Source: an uncultured Ruminococcus sp.
GTDB lineage: Bacteria; Bacillota; Clostridia; Oscillospirales; Ruminococcaceae
NCBI GenBank assembly: GCA_900551505.1
Contig: URWK01000041.1
Location: forward strand, 1-9,006
Direction of reading: 5' to 3'
Length of the DNA: 9,006 nucleotides
Part shown: one piece after another, positions 1 through 6,148 of the stretch
How positions within the stretch are numbered: position 1 is the first letter of the stretch
How the letters are laid out: each line of letters starts with the position of its first letter
The notes under the pieces: generated by a model
The model's database searches: none
What the model saw: the letters and a program-made list of their open reading frames with translations, nothing else
What the model was told of the DNA's origin: nothing
Program-made: the position numbers and the translations under genes

Positions 1-1225
1 TCACAAGTCTTACCATCTGCATAAGTACGACATCAAGCTTGTTTGCGTCTACGCCGAGAGCGGTAAGTGCGGATTTAAGCCTCGGAACATATCCGTGATG
101 GTCTGCACCGAGAACGTTTATAGCCTTGTCGAATTTTCTTGTGACAAGTTTATTATAGTGGTAGGCAATATCCGGAACAACATAAGTCGGAATACCGTTT
201 GACCTTACGAGTACGAAGTCCTTGTCAACGCCGAAATCTGTAGCTTTGAACCAGAGGCTTCCGTCCTGCTCATAAGTGTGGCCTGTTTCTTTAAGTTTTT
301 CTATAATTCTCATGGTTTCGCCGTTATTGTGGAGAGTACTTTCTTTGAACCAGGTATCATATACAATGCGGTATTTTTTCAAATCTCTTTTAAGACCTGC
401 GATATTCTTGGGAAGTGCATAGTCAACAAGAGCTTTTTTGCGGGTTTCTTCATCACAATCAGCATACTTGTTACCGTTTTCGTCAAAGAAGTTTTTAGCG
501 TGTTCTATAATGTCACGTCCGAGGTAAACTCCTTCAGGCATAGGGAATACTTCGCTTTTTCCCTCATCGCTGTAGAGGGCATCGCAGATAGCTTCGGTAT
601 TGTTGTCTGTTTCGGCAATTACTTTCTGACCTGCTTCGCTGCAAAGCTGGAGATAACGGAGTGAAAGGGATTTGCCGAACTTTTCAATCTGATTGCCCGC
701 ATCATTGATATAAAATTCTCTTTCAACGTAATAGCCAGCCCAGGAAAGCACGCTTGCCAGACAGTCGCCGATTGCTCCGCCTCTTGCATTACCGATATGC
801 ATAGGGCCTGTAGGGTTTGCGGAAACGAATTCAACAAGTATTCTTTTGCCGTTACCTGTGTTGGTCTTACCGTAATCGTCACCGTCTTTCACGATAAGTG
901 AAACGGTATCGGAAAACCATGAGCGGTCAAGGAAAAAATTTATAAATCCCGGTCCTGCGATTTCAGCCCTGTTAAAGTATGTACCGTCAAGAACAAGGGC
1001 TTCACAAATCAATTCTGCGATTTTTCTCGGAGGCATTCTGAAAGTCTTTGCGGAAACCATGGCAACGTTTGTTGCGAAGTCACCGTGTGACTTGTCGGCA
1101 GGAATTTCAACTTTAAATGGTGGCATTGGTTCAGCAGGGAGTTTGCTATCTGCGATAAGGTTTCCTAAAGCACTGAGAATAATTTCTTTCAGTGATTCCG
1201 AAGCAGTTTTTATCTGATTAGTCAT
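1..1225 (-). CDS. argS: Arginyl-tRNA synthetase, C-terminal part missing at window edge
   Basis: Class I aminoacyl-tRNA synthetase that charges tRNA-Arg with arginine in the cytoplasm. Reading from the ATG at 1225, 408 codons stay open to the window edge. Residues 1 to about 110 look like the N-terminal Add-1 domain that binds the tRNA D-loop. The class I HIGH signature appears as SANPTGPMHIGN (residues 135-146), and GADHHG lies at 373-378. The frame is cut just before the expected KMSK loop, so that loop and the C-terminal anticodon-binding domain lie outside. The family is about 550-590 residues, so roughly a quarter to a third is missing. It is the last visible gene of the ddl-like/murI/DUF1934 cluster and starts about 30 bases after the DUF1934 stop. 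Its ribosome binding site is weak: AAAGG about 15 bases before the ATG, further than usual, so coupling to upstream translation is possible. No internal frameshift was seen. Confidence 0.97.
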   Translation of the reverse strand, partial: MTNQIKTASESLKEIILSALGNLIADSKLPAEPMPPFKVEIPADKSHGDFATNVAMVSAKTFRMPPRKIAELICEALVLDGTYFNRAEIAGPGFINFFLDRSWFSDTVSLIVKDGDDYGKTNTGNGKRILVEFVSANPTGPMHIGNARGGAIGDCLASVLSWAGYYVEREFYINDAGNQIEKFGKSLSLRYLQLCSEAGQKVIAETDNNTEAICDALYSDEGKSEVFPMPEGVYLGRDIIEHAKNFFDENGNKYADCDEETRKKALVDYALPKNIAGLKRDLKKYRIVYDTWFKESTLHNNGETMRIIEKLKETGHTYEQDGSLWFKATDFGVDKDFVLVRSNGIPTYVVPDIAYHYNKLVTRKFDKAINVLGADHHGYVPRLKSALTALGVDANKLDVVLMQMVRLV

Positions 1226-1256
1226 TTTAATTTATTCAATCCTTTCAATTTTATCA

Positions 1257-1682
1257 TCATAAAGGTTTAATAGTCATGTATATTTCATTTTCCGACATAT
1301 AAGCGGAATTCATATCAATAGTGTACTTGAGAACGAGATTACCGCCCGTTTCGTCAAGCTGTGATTCAATAGCATTTGTATGAACGCCTATTCTCATATC
1401 CCCATAAGGTGTGGAATAATAACAGTAATGTTTTTTGTCCTTTTCGAGCATAAGGCTTGTGTTTGAAGTCCCCATACGTCTTATTGAAGCGGTAGCCCTG
1501 TTTTTCATTACCGCAATTCTGGTAACAGAGCCTACGAAACCTGTGGCTTCAGAATCCTCATAGGCAATCACATATCCGAAAGCCTTTTCTTCAAAAGTTC
1601 CCTCTGTGATAAGCTTTGTTTCGGTACGTTCGTCAAGTGTAATCTGAACACTTATCATTTCAATCAATACATTGTTTTTCAA
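1257..1682 (-). CDS. DUF1934 (YwiB-like) small beta-barrel protein
   Basis: A 141-residue cytoplasmic protein with no signal peptide or membrane segment. It resembles the DUF1934/YwiB family, predicted to form a calycin-like beta-barrel; the biochemical role is unknown. Supporting features are the alternating beta-strand pattern, a YGDMRIGVHT stretch near residues 92-101 and the GGNLVLKYTIDMNS strand pair near residues 113-126. In Bacillus subtilis ywiB also sits next to argS, which supports the family call. I chose the TTG start at 1682 because AAGGAAGAAG (1691-1700) ends 8 bases before it. The first in-frame ATG is eight codons in and has no ribosome binding site. The gene begins 25 bases after the murI stop, so it is very likely co-transcribed with murI and argS. 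Confidence 0.85.
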   Translation of the reverse strand: MKNNVLIEMISVQITLDERTETKLITEGTFEEKAFGYVIAYEDSEATGFVGSVTRIAVMKNRATASIRRMGTSNTSLMLEKDKKHYCYYSTPYGDMRIGVHTNAIESQLDETGGNLVLKYTIDMNSAYMSENEIYMTIKPL

Positions 1683-1707
1683 TCTTTCAACTTCTTCCTT
1701 ATGTTTA

Positions 1708-2514
1708 TCAGCCGACAGTTACGCAAGTTGCCTCGCCCTTGATTTCGTGACCGAGGAACAGTTTTACATTTTCCTCAAACAGTTCTACACTATCGCTTAC
1801 AAAGAACTGATTTTCACCCGGTTCAGACCTTTCGGAAAGCAAATCTTTTTCGGTAAGGCACATTTCAGCGAACTTTCCGGCTTCTTCTCCCGGAGAAATG
1901 AGCCTTACATTTTCACCCATAACATCCCGGATAATTTCTTCGATAATCGGGTAATGTGTACAGCCCATGATAAGAGTATCGACACCTTCGTTTTTTATCG
2001 GTGTAAGGTATTCTTCCGCAATAATCCTTGTAACCTGATTGTTGCGGTCTGTGTAGCCGTTTTCCACAAGCGGAACGAACATAGGACAAGCCTTGCCGTA
2101 TATGGTTATGTGCGGATTGATGTTCTTAATCGCTCTCCCGTAAGCACCGCTTTTTATAGTGGCAGGTGTGCCGATAACGCCTACTTTTCCGTTTCTGGTG
2201 GCTGAGCAGGCTGTCTGAACGGCAGGAAGCAGAACACCGCTGAAAGGTACTCCGTTTATTGAAGATTTGTTGCCGACAACTGAACTTACCGTACCGCAAG
2301 CCGCAATAATCATCTTGACACCATGGTTCAGGAGAAATTCAATATCCTGCTGTGCATATTTAACAACAGTTTCCCTGCTCTTTGTTCCGTAAGGTATTCT
2401 CGCAGTATCGCCGAAATATATAATATTTTCGTTCGGAAGAATTTTATTAAGGGCTTTGACTGTGGTAAGTCCGCCTATTCCTGAGTCAAAAACACCGATT
2501 GCATCGTTATTCAT
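1708..2514 (-). CDS. murI: Glutamate racemase
   Basis: Cofactor-independent racemase converting L-glutamate to D-glutamate for peptidoglycan, acting in the cytoplasm; 268 residues, the normal family length. Visible motifs in order are DSGIGGLTT (10-18, with catalytic-site Asp10 and Ser11), FGDTARIPYG (34-43), the first catalytic cysteine Cys73 in AACGTVSS, GTPAT (115-119), LVENG (149-153) and the second catalytic cysteine in GCTHYP (Cys185, His187). Both catalytic cysteines are present, so activity is expected. One deviation is that the residue after Cys73 is Gly, where most members have Asn (CNT). The ATG at 2514 is preceded by AAGGAG about 12 bases upstream. It starts 18 bases after the ddl-like gene, so the two are almost certainly co-transcribed, pairing two D-amino-acid wall-precursor genes. 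Confidence 0.95.
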   Translation of the reverse strand: MNNDAIGVFDSGIGGLTTVKALNKILPNENIIYFGDTARIPYGTKSRETVVKYAQQDIEFLLNHGVKMIIAACGTVSSVVGNKSSINGVPFSGVLLPAVQTACSATRNGKVGVIGTPATIKSGAYGRAIKNINPHITIYGKACPMFVPLVENGYTDRNNQVTRIIAEEYLTPIKNEGVDTLIMGCTHYPIIEEIIRDVMGENVRLISPGEEAGKFAEMCLTEKDLLSERSEPGENQFFVSDSVELFEENVKLFLGHEIKGEATCVTVG

Positions 2515-2532
2515 AGAAAAACATTACTCCTT

Positions 2533-3600
2533 TTATTCCTCTGTATTGCCTTCTTCGATAGCCTTTTCAATGAGCATTTCAAGCATTTCGGGAAAGGCTA
2601 TTCCCGCTTTTTCGATAAGCTTTGGGAACGGGCTGTCCGGCATAAGTCCGGGAATGGTACTGATTTTATTGATGATAATTTTCTTTTCATCCGTATAGAA
2701 AATATCTATCATAGCCATTCCGCTGCAACCGAGAGATTTATATACTTCACGGGCGATATTTCTGATTCCGGAAGATTCTTCTTCACTTATCTGAGCAGGA
2801 ATATGAAGGTTTCCGGTATTGAGGATATGCTGGGAACAACAGTTGTCGGTATTTGTTTCGACTTCTCCTACAGGCGACACAATAATGTCGTTTCCTTCAA
2901 ATACCGCAATCTGAAATTCTCTGCCGTAGATGAATTTTTTCACAACAACTCTGTCATCATGTGTGAAAGCAAGCTTTACAGCTTCCTTGAGTTCGTCAAA
3001 ACTTCCGACTTTTTTTGTATTTATGGATTCTCCACCGCATGAAGACTTTACACAAAGGGAGTTTCCGAGTCTGTCCGAAATTTCTCTGCATCTTTCATCG
3101 AGCCTGTCAAGGTCTGACTGTAAGAAAACTTCCCAGTCCGCAACTTCAAAGCCTCTTGCCCTGAGCTGAGAATAAAGTGAAATCTTATCACGGCACACGG
3201 CGGAAGCTATTACATCACTGCCCACATACGGAATATCCGAAAGTGTAAGTAATCCCTGAACCGAACCGTCTTCGCCGTTTCTTCCGTGGAGAATCGGAAA
3301 GACCACATCAGTTCTCTTTATGGAAACATCGTCATTTTCGAGTTTCAGAACGCCTCTGTGCATGGGGTCGGGTGAAATTATCGCAGAAGTACAGTCAGGG
3401 TTGAATTCCCATTCTCCTGAACCTATTCCGTCAGCACCGTTGGGGTAATAAAGCCATCTGCCTTTTTTGGTTATACCGATGCAAACTACTTCGTATTTGT
3501 CTTTCGGAATGTTCTTTATAACGTTTTCTGCCGAAGCGAGCGAGTAGTTTCTGAGTGAAGAAGTACCGCCGAACAGAACCGTTACACAAGTCTTTGCCAT
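2533..3600 (-). CDS. D-alanine--D-alanine ligase homologue with degenerate active site
   Basis: A 355-residue ATP-grasp protein of the Ddl/Van ligase family, whose usual job is joining two D-alanines with ATP for peptidoglycan. Family features seen are FGGTSS (10-15), HGRNGEDGSVQG (105-116), PYVGS (124-128), Lys139, Lys185 in KSSCGG, GREF (226-229), and MIDIF then STIPG near the C-terminus. Aligned with E. coli DdlB as I remember it (constant offset of 42 in the C-terminal part), key residues are changed: Glu15 to Leu16, Arg255 to Met297, Glu270 to Lys312 and Asn272 to Ser314; Asp257 is kept as Asp299. No lysine matches Lys215 in the omega-loop segment (about 246-265). Normal ligase activity is therefore doubtful. 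It could be a pseudoenzyme, a regulator or an ATP-grasp enzyme with another substrate, and I withhold the ddl symbol for this reason. The frame is intact, with AAGGAGA 9 bases before the ATG and a strong promoter, so it is not a decaying pseudogene. Confidence 0.88.
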   Translation of the reverse strand: MAKTCVTVLFGGTSSLRNYSLASAENVIKNIPKDKYEVVCIGITKKGRWLYYPNGADGIGSGEWEFNPDCTSAIISPDPMHRGVLKLENDDVSIKRTDVVFPILHGRNGEDGSVQGLLTLSDIPYVGSDVIASAVCRDKISLYSQLRARGFEVADWEVFLQSDLDRLDERCREISDRLGNSLCVKSSCGGESINTKKVGSFDELKEAVKLAFTHDDRVVVKKFIYGREFQIAVFEGNDIIVSPVGEVETNTDNCCSQHILNTGNLHIPAQISEEESSGIRNIAREVYKSLGCSGMAMIDIFYTDEKKIIINKISTIPGLMPDSPFPKLIEKAGIAFPEMLEMLIEKAIEEGNTEE

Positions 3601-3682
3601 ATTATGTTTCTCCTTTTCTTGTTTTCGGTTATATTAAAAATTCAATGTCATTTATTTTATGTGATAACACGAGGATTAAAAT

Positions 3683-3711
3683 ATTATAACACATATATAT
3701 GCAGTCTGCAA
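3683..3711 (-). promoter_or_regulatory. Promoter of the ddl-like/murI/DUF1934/argS operon
   Basis: On the minus strand a -35 box TTGCAG (3706-3711) is separated by exactly 17 bases from a perfect TATAAT (3683-3688). The -10 is extended by TGT directly upstream, giving TGTTATAAT. Transcription should begin near 3676, leaving a leader of about 75 bases before the ATG at 3600. I saw no clear riboswitch or strong hairpin in that leader. The promoter starts within 10 bases of the stop of the upstream same-strand gene, with no obvious terminator between, so read-through may also feed the operon. Confidence 0.75.
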
Positions 3712-3720
3712 GTTTTTTAA

Positions 3721-4389
3721 TCATCTGAGAACGGTATTTTCGGTGTAATCACAGATAAAATCAAAGTTTTGCGAGGAAAAAATGTTGTTTTCAGCTCTGC
3801 CGGTGCTGGCGAGATTGAAACAGGTTTTCACATAATACCATGTTCCGTTATCGTAATCGGTACGGCGTTCATGGAAAATAATTCTGCCTGTAGTTTCGGG
3901 TTTAAGACAGAACACTTTTTCATTTACAAGGTTTCTGTTATAAAGCGGAGAATTTTCATTGTTGTATTCGGAATTGTGACCGGTTATGTAAGGAAAAATC
4001 CCGTCAGAATGAAAAATTACATCTATGTTTTCGCCGTCTGTTTCAAAGCGTAAGTTCTTTAATTTGAGCTGTTCGGGACTGCAATTGTGTTCAGTCAGCA
4101 TATTGTTGCGAATGTTTCTTTCATCCTGATGAAGTCTTTGTTCTGTTTCGCTGTCAGAAATTTTGAAAACATCGTTTTTTCTGATTTCGTCCCACATAAG
4201 CCTGTTAAATTCAAAGGCATCAAGTATTTTGTTTCCGTCCTGAAAAAAGTTGAGGTGCTGTATGACAATACCTGAGTTATAATTAAAATCAGCAGGGGCT
4301 GAAAATGGGAAACGGCTTCTTGTGACCGCATAATTTCCGCCACGCTCCCGTTTGTGCCATGTAAGTGTTATTTGTTGGATTATGAGCAT
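3721..4389 (-). CDS. Hypothetical protein, 222 residues, no recognised family
   Basis: I do not recognise this protein. From the ATG at 4389 it has 222 residues, no signal peptide and no hydrophobic membrane stretch, so it is probably cytoplasmic. It is rich in Asn, Phe, Tyr and charged residues, with several probable beta-strands in the second half (for example GRIIFHERR near 168-176 and TWYYVKTCF near 183-191) and an asparagine/tyrosine-rich middle (about 138-154). An in-frame GTG lies at 4401, but AAGGAG (4401-4406) overlaps it. The same site is 11 bases before the ATG at 4389, so the ATG is preferred. It has its own promoter facing away from greA and is followed after 10 bases by the promoter of the ddl-like operon. 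Codon use resembles its neighbours. The long intact frame plus promoter and ribosome binding site make it a credible gene. Confidence 0.75.
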   Translation of the reverse strand: MLIIQQITLTWHKRERGGNYAVTRSRFPFSAPADFNYNSGIVIQHLNFFQDGNKILDAFEFNRLMWDEIRKNDVFKISDSETEQRLHQDERNIRNNMLTEHNCSPEQLKLKNLRFETDGENIDVIFHSDGIFPYITGHNSEYNNENSPLYNRNLVNEKVFCLKPETTGRIIFHERRTDYDNGTWYYVKTCFNLASTGRAENNIFSSQNFDFICDYTENTVLR

Positions 4390-4412
4390 TTCAGTAATCA
4401 CTCCTTTCCTGT

Positions 4413-4441
4413 ATTATATACCTGAAAATCCGTGAAATCAA
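4413..4441 (-). promoter_or_regulatory. Promoter of the hypothetical gene, divergent from greA
   Basis: On the minus strand TTGATT (4436-4441) is followed after 17 bases by TATAAT (4413-4418). Initiation would fall near 4406, inside the AGGAAAGGAG stretch at 4401-4410. The mRNA would then have a leader of only about 17 bases, with the ribosome binding site at its extreme 5' end. The -35 matches consensus at 4 of 6 positions and the -10 at 6 of 6. Confidence 0.6.
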
Positions 4442-4444
4442 ATC

Positions 4445-4473
4445 TTGACACACACGCAAAAATGAGATATAAT
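4445..4473 (+). promoter_or_regulatory. Consensus SigA-type promoter of greA
   Basis: TTGACA (4445-4450), a 17-base spacer and TATAAT (4468-4473) give a perfect match to the housekeeping sigma consensus in both boxes and spacing. Initiation is expected near 4480, giving an AT-rich leader of about 53 bases before the greA ATG at 4533. Such a promoter suggests high constitutive expression. Its -35 box is 3 bases from the -35 box of the divergent promoter. Confidence 0.88.
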
Positions 4474-4532
4474 TATTAATTGTTAAATTGAGAAATTCAC
4501 TGTAATTTTTAAAAACAGGAGTGTGTAAGTTT

Positions 4533-5000
4533 ATGGCAAAACAAATGTCAAAAGAAGGATATGCCAAGCTTGAAAAAGAACTTGACTATCTCAAAAGTAT
4601 AAGGAGAGCGGAAGTTGCTCAGAAACTTAAAGAAGCAAGAGCATTCGGAGACCTTTCCGAAAACGCCGAATACGATGAAGCAAAGAACGAACAGGGTATT
4701 CTTGAAGCGAACATTGCGGAAATGGAAAAGACCCTTGAAAATGCGATAATCGTTGACAATATTTCAGTTCACGAAGTAGGCATGGGTTCAGTTGTAGAAC
4801 TGCTCGACATGAAGAAAAACCAGAAAAAGAAATTCCAGATTGTCGGCACTAATGAAGCTTCTCCGGTTGACGGAAAGATTTCAGACGAATCACCTATAGG
4901 CAAGGCGGTAATGAAGAAAAAAGTAGGGGAACGTTTTACCGTTGAAGCACCTGTAGGAACACTTGAATTTGAAGTGCTTGACATTTCACTTTCACTCTGA
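4533..5000 (+). CDS. greA: Transcription elongation factor GreA
   Basis: Binds the RNA polymerase secondary channel and stimulates cleavage of backtracked RNA so that stalled elongation complexes restart. The 155 residues are normal length for GreA. Residues 1 to about 75 form the antiparallel coiled coil, with the conserved tip FGDLSENAEYDEA (38-50). Asp40 and Glu43 are the acidic tip residues that position the catalytic Mg2+ in the polymerase. The rest is the FKBP-like C-terminal domain, including SPIGKAVMKKKVGE and the usual GTLEFEVLDI end. I chose the ATG at 4533, because AGGAG (4517-4521) lies 11 bases upstream; an in-frame GTG at 4521 overlaps that site and is unlikely to be used. The gene has a perfect-consensus promoter and is followed by a strong hairpin. 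Confidence 0.97.
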   Translation: MAKQMSKEGYAKLEKELDYLKSIRRAEVAQKLKEARAFGDLSENAEYDEAKNEQGILEANIAEMEKTLENAIIVDNISVHEVGMGSVVELLDMKKNQKKKFQIVGTNEASPVDGKISDESPIGKAVMKKKVGERFTVEAPVGTLEFEVLDISLSL

Positions 5001-5026
5001 TAAAATTAAATAGCTTTTACAATGAT

Positions 5027-5062
5027 GGGGGCGATTGTTGAGAAACAACAATCGCCCCCTTT
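5027..5062 (+). terminator. Hairpin terminator or attenuator after greA
   Basis: A perfect 14-bp inverted repeat, GGGGGCGATTGTTG (5027-5040) and its complement (5046-5059), flanks a 5-base AGAAA loop and is followed by TTT then GAAAAT. The stem is strong and GC-rich at its base, as in intrinsic terminators, but the U-tract is only three bases, so termination may be partial. It sits 27 bases after the greA stop and just before the next gene's ribosome binding site. On the opposite strand there is no T-run, so it acts on the plus strand if at all. Confidence 0.7.
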
Positions 5063-5090
5063 GAAAATAAAAAGGAAGGATATAGAGCCG

Positions 5091-6005
5091 ATGGAAGAAA
5101 ATAAGGAAAAGGAGCAAAACAATACTAAGCAGGAAACCGATGACGTTGACAAAAACACAAAAAATTTCTTTGAAACAGTAAAAGAAATCGAAGAAAAAGA
5201 AAAACGGGAAGAAGCTCGGAAAGAAGAAGAAAGACGACTCCGTATACAGAAAAAAGAGGAGAAAGAAAGGGAAGAATACGCTAAAAAACTCAGGCAGGAA
5301 AAAATCGAGCTTATGCGTATGAAACAAGGCGTTATAGATGAGTCGGAAATGATAAAGCCCGAAGAAAAAGAAGAAAAAAAATATACCCTTGGGCAGAAGA
5401 TAGGGAATTTCTTTTATCAAAATAAATGGTGGCTTGGATTTGCGGTATTTCTTGTACTTATAGGCAGTTATTTTGTATATGATACTCTGACGAGGGAAAA
5501 GCCTGATATAATTATGCTTATGCTGATTTCGGACAGTGATATGATAGCCAGGACTTCAGACATGGAAACGCTCTTTGAAGAATATGCGGAAGATACCAAC
5601 GGTGACGGCAAGGTTTGTGTCAGCATTTACAATATCCCTATCACAGAAGATATGGACATTGATGATGACCTGCAACTTTCTTACAGAGTTAAGCTTATGA
5701 GTGAACTGCAATTGCCGAATGACCTTATAATAATTGCAGACAGCGGAAGCGATGAAACTATTAAGCCTGAAAAGACACTTGAAGATTTGAGTGAACATTT
5801 TTCGGACAACAGCCTTGTGAAAGACTACGGCTTTTACCTGAAAGACACGGATATTGCCGAAAAACTGGGACTTGAAAGCATTGCCGATGATGTGTATATA
5901 GGTATAAGAAAAGTTCAGCAAGGTACACAGAATACTTCTGAAATGCAGGAAAACTTTGATAAGCAGTTCCCCGTACTCGAAAAGATAGTATCTGAATTTT
6001 CCTGA
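5091..6005 (+). CDS. Hypothetical membrane protein: charged coiled coil, one TM segment, outside domain
   Basis: Not recognised. From the ATG at 5091 it has 304 residues. Residues 1 to about 100 are very rich in Lys and Glu, with a likely coiled coil at about 28-80 (runs such as EKEKREEARKEEERR). A single hydrophobic segment lies at about 113-133 (WWLGFAVFLVLIGSYFVY). A Lys-rich N-terminus before the membrane span suggests N-inside, so residues about 134-304 would be outside the cell. That part has mixed alpha/beta character and an EF-hand-like DTNGDGKV (168-175). The ATG at 5091 has AAAGGAAGGA (5071-5080) 10 bases upstream. An in-frame ATG at 5022 would run through the hairpin and lacks a ribosome binding site. 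No own promoter was found, so it probably depends on read-through from greA. The A-rich coding strand in the first 300 bases creates a long spurious Phe-rich frame on the other strand. Confidence 0.85.
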   Translation: MEENKEKEQNNTKQETDDVDKNTKNFFETVKEIEEKEKREEARKEEERRLRIQKKEEKEREEYAKKLRQEKIELMRMKQGVIDESEMIKPEEKEEKKYTLGQKIGNFFYQNKWWLGFAVFLVLIGSYFVYDTLTREKPDIIMLMLISDSDMIARTSDMETLFEEYAEDTNGDGKVCVSIYNIPITEDMDIDDDLQLSYRVKLMSELQLPNDLIIIADSGSDETIKPEKTLEDLSEHFSDNSLVKDYGFYLKDTDIAEKLGLESIADDVYIGIRKVQQGTQNTSEMQENFDKQFPVLEKIVSEFS

Positions 6006-6076
6006 TATTCTGCAAAATACAAGTTTACATAAACTTTACGCAATTTTTCTTAACACTCGCTGAACAAATACTTGAC

Positions 6077-6105
6077 TTGACAAAGATTTTATGAGATACT
6101 ATAAG
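6077..6105 (+). promoter_or_regulatory. Promoter of the DUF368 gene
   Basis: TTGACA (6077-6082), a 17-base spacer and TATAAG (6100-6105) make a near-consensus SigA promoter. Initiation is expected near 6112, with a leader of about 37 bases before the ATG at 6149. The promoter shows that the DUF368 gene can be transcribed independently of the membrane protein gene ending at 6005. Confidence 0.75.
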
Positions 6106-6148
6106 GGCTGAAAGCAAAAAAAATTGAACAGGAGAGGATTTTGGAAAG

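Noticed and set aside
278..882. Open frames overlapping argS (plus strand 278-664, minus strand 619-882)
   Set aside because: They lie wholly inside the continuous argS reading frame, which carries the HIGH-type motif and family sequence throughout. The Phe-rich or low-complexity products resemble no protein.
2533..3600. Calling the ddl-like gene a pseudogene
   Set aside because: The frame is intact and full length, has a promoter and ribosome binding site and sits first in an operon. The changes are substitutions at active-site positions, not disruptions.
4521..4532. GTG start for greA, four codons upstream of the ATG
   Set aside because: The GTG overlaps the AGGAG ribosome binding site itself. 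The ATG at 4533 gives the family-standard N-terminus MAKQMSKEGY.
5022..5090. Upstream in-frame ATG extending the membrane protein by 23 residues
   Set aside because: No ribosome binding site precedes it, and the extension crosses a perfect 14-bp hairpin. The ATG at 5091 has a good site 10 bases upstream.
4992..5420. Long open frame on the minus strand rich in Phe and Leu
   Set aside because: It is the antisense shadow of the Lys/Glu-rich start of the membrane-protein gene: GAA and AAA codons read backwards give TTC and TTT. It has no ribosome binding site and overlaps a hairpin and the end of greA.
6021..6048. Palindrome AAGTTTA-CA-TAAACTT followed by a short T run, as a terminator after the membrane-protein gene
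   Set aside because: The stem is only 6-7 AT-rich pairs, the loop is 2-4 bases, and the T run (6044-6048) is separated from the stem by about 7 bases, so it is too weak to claim.
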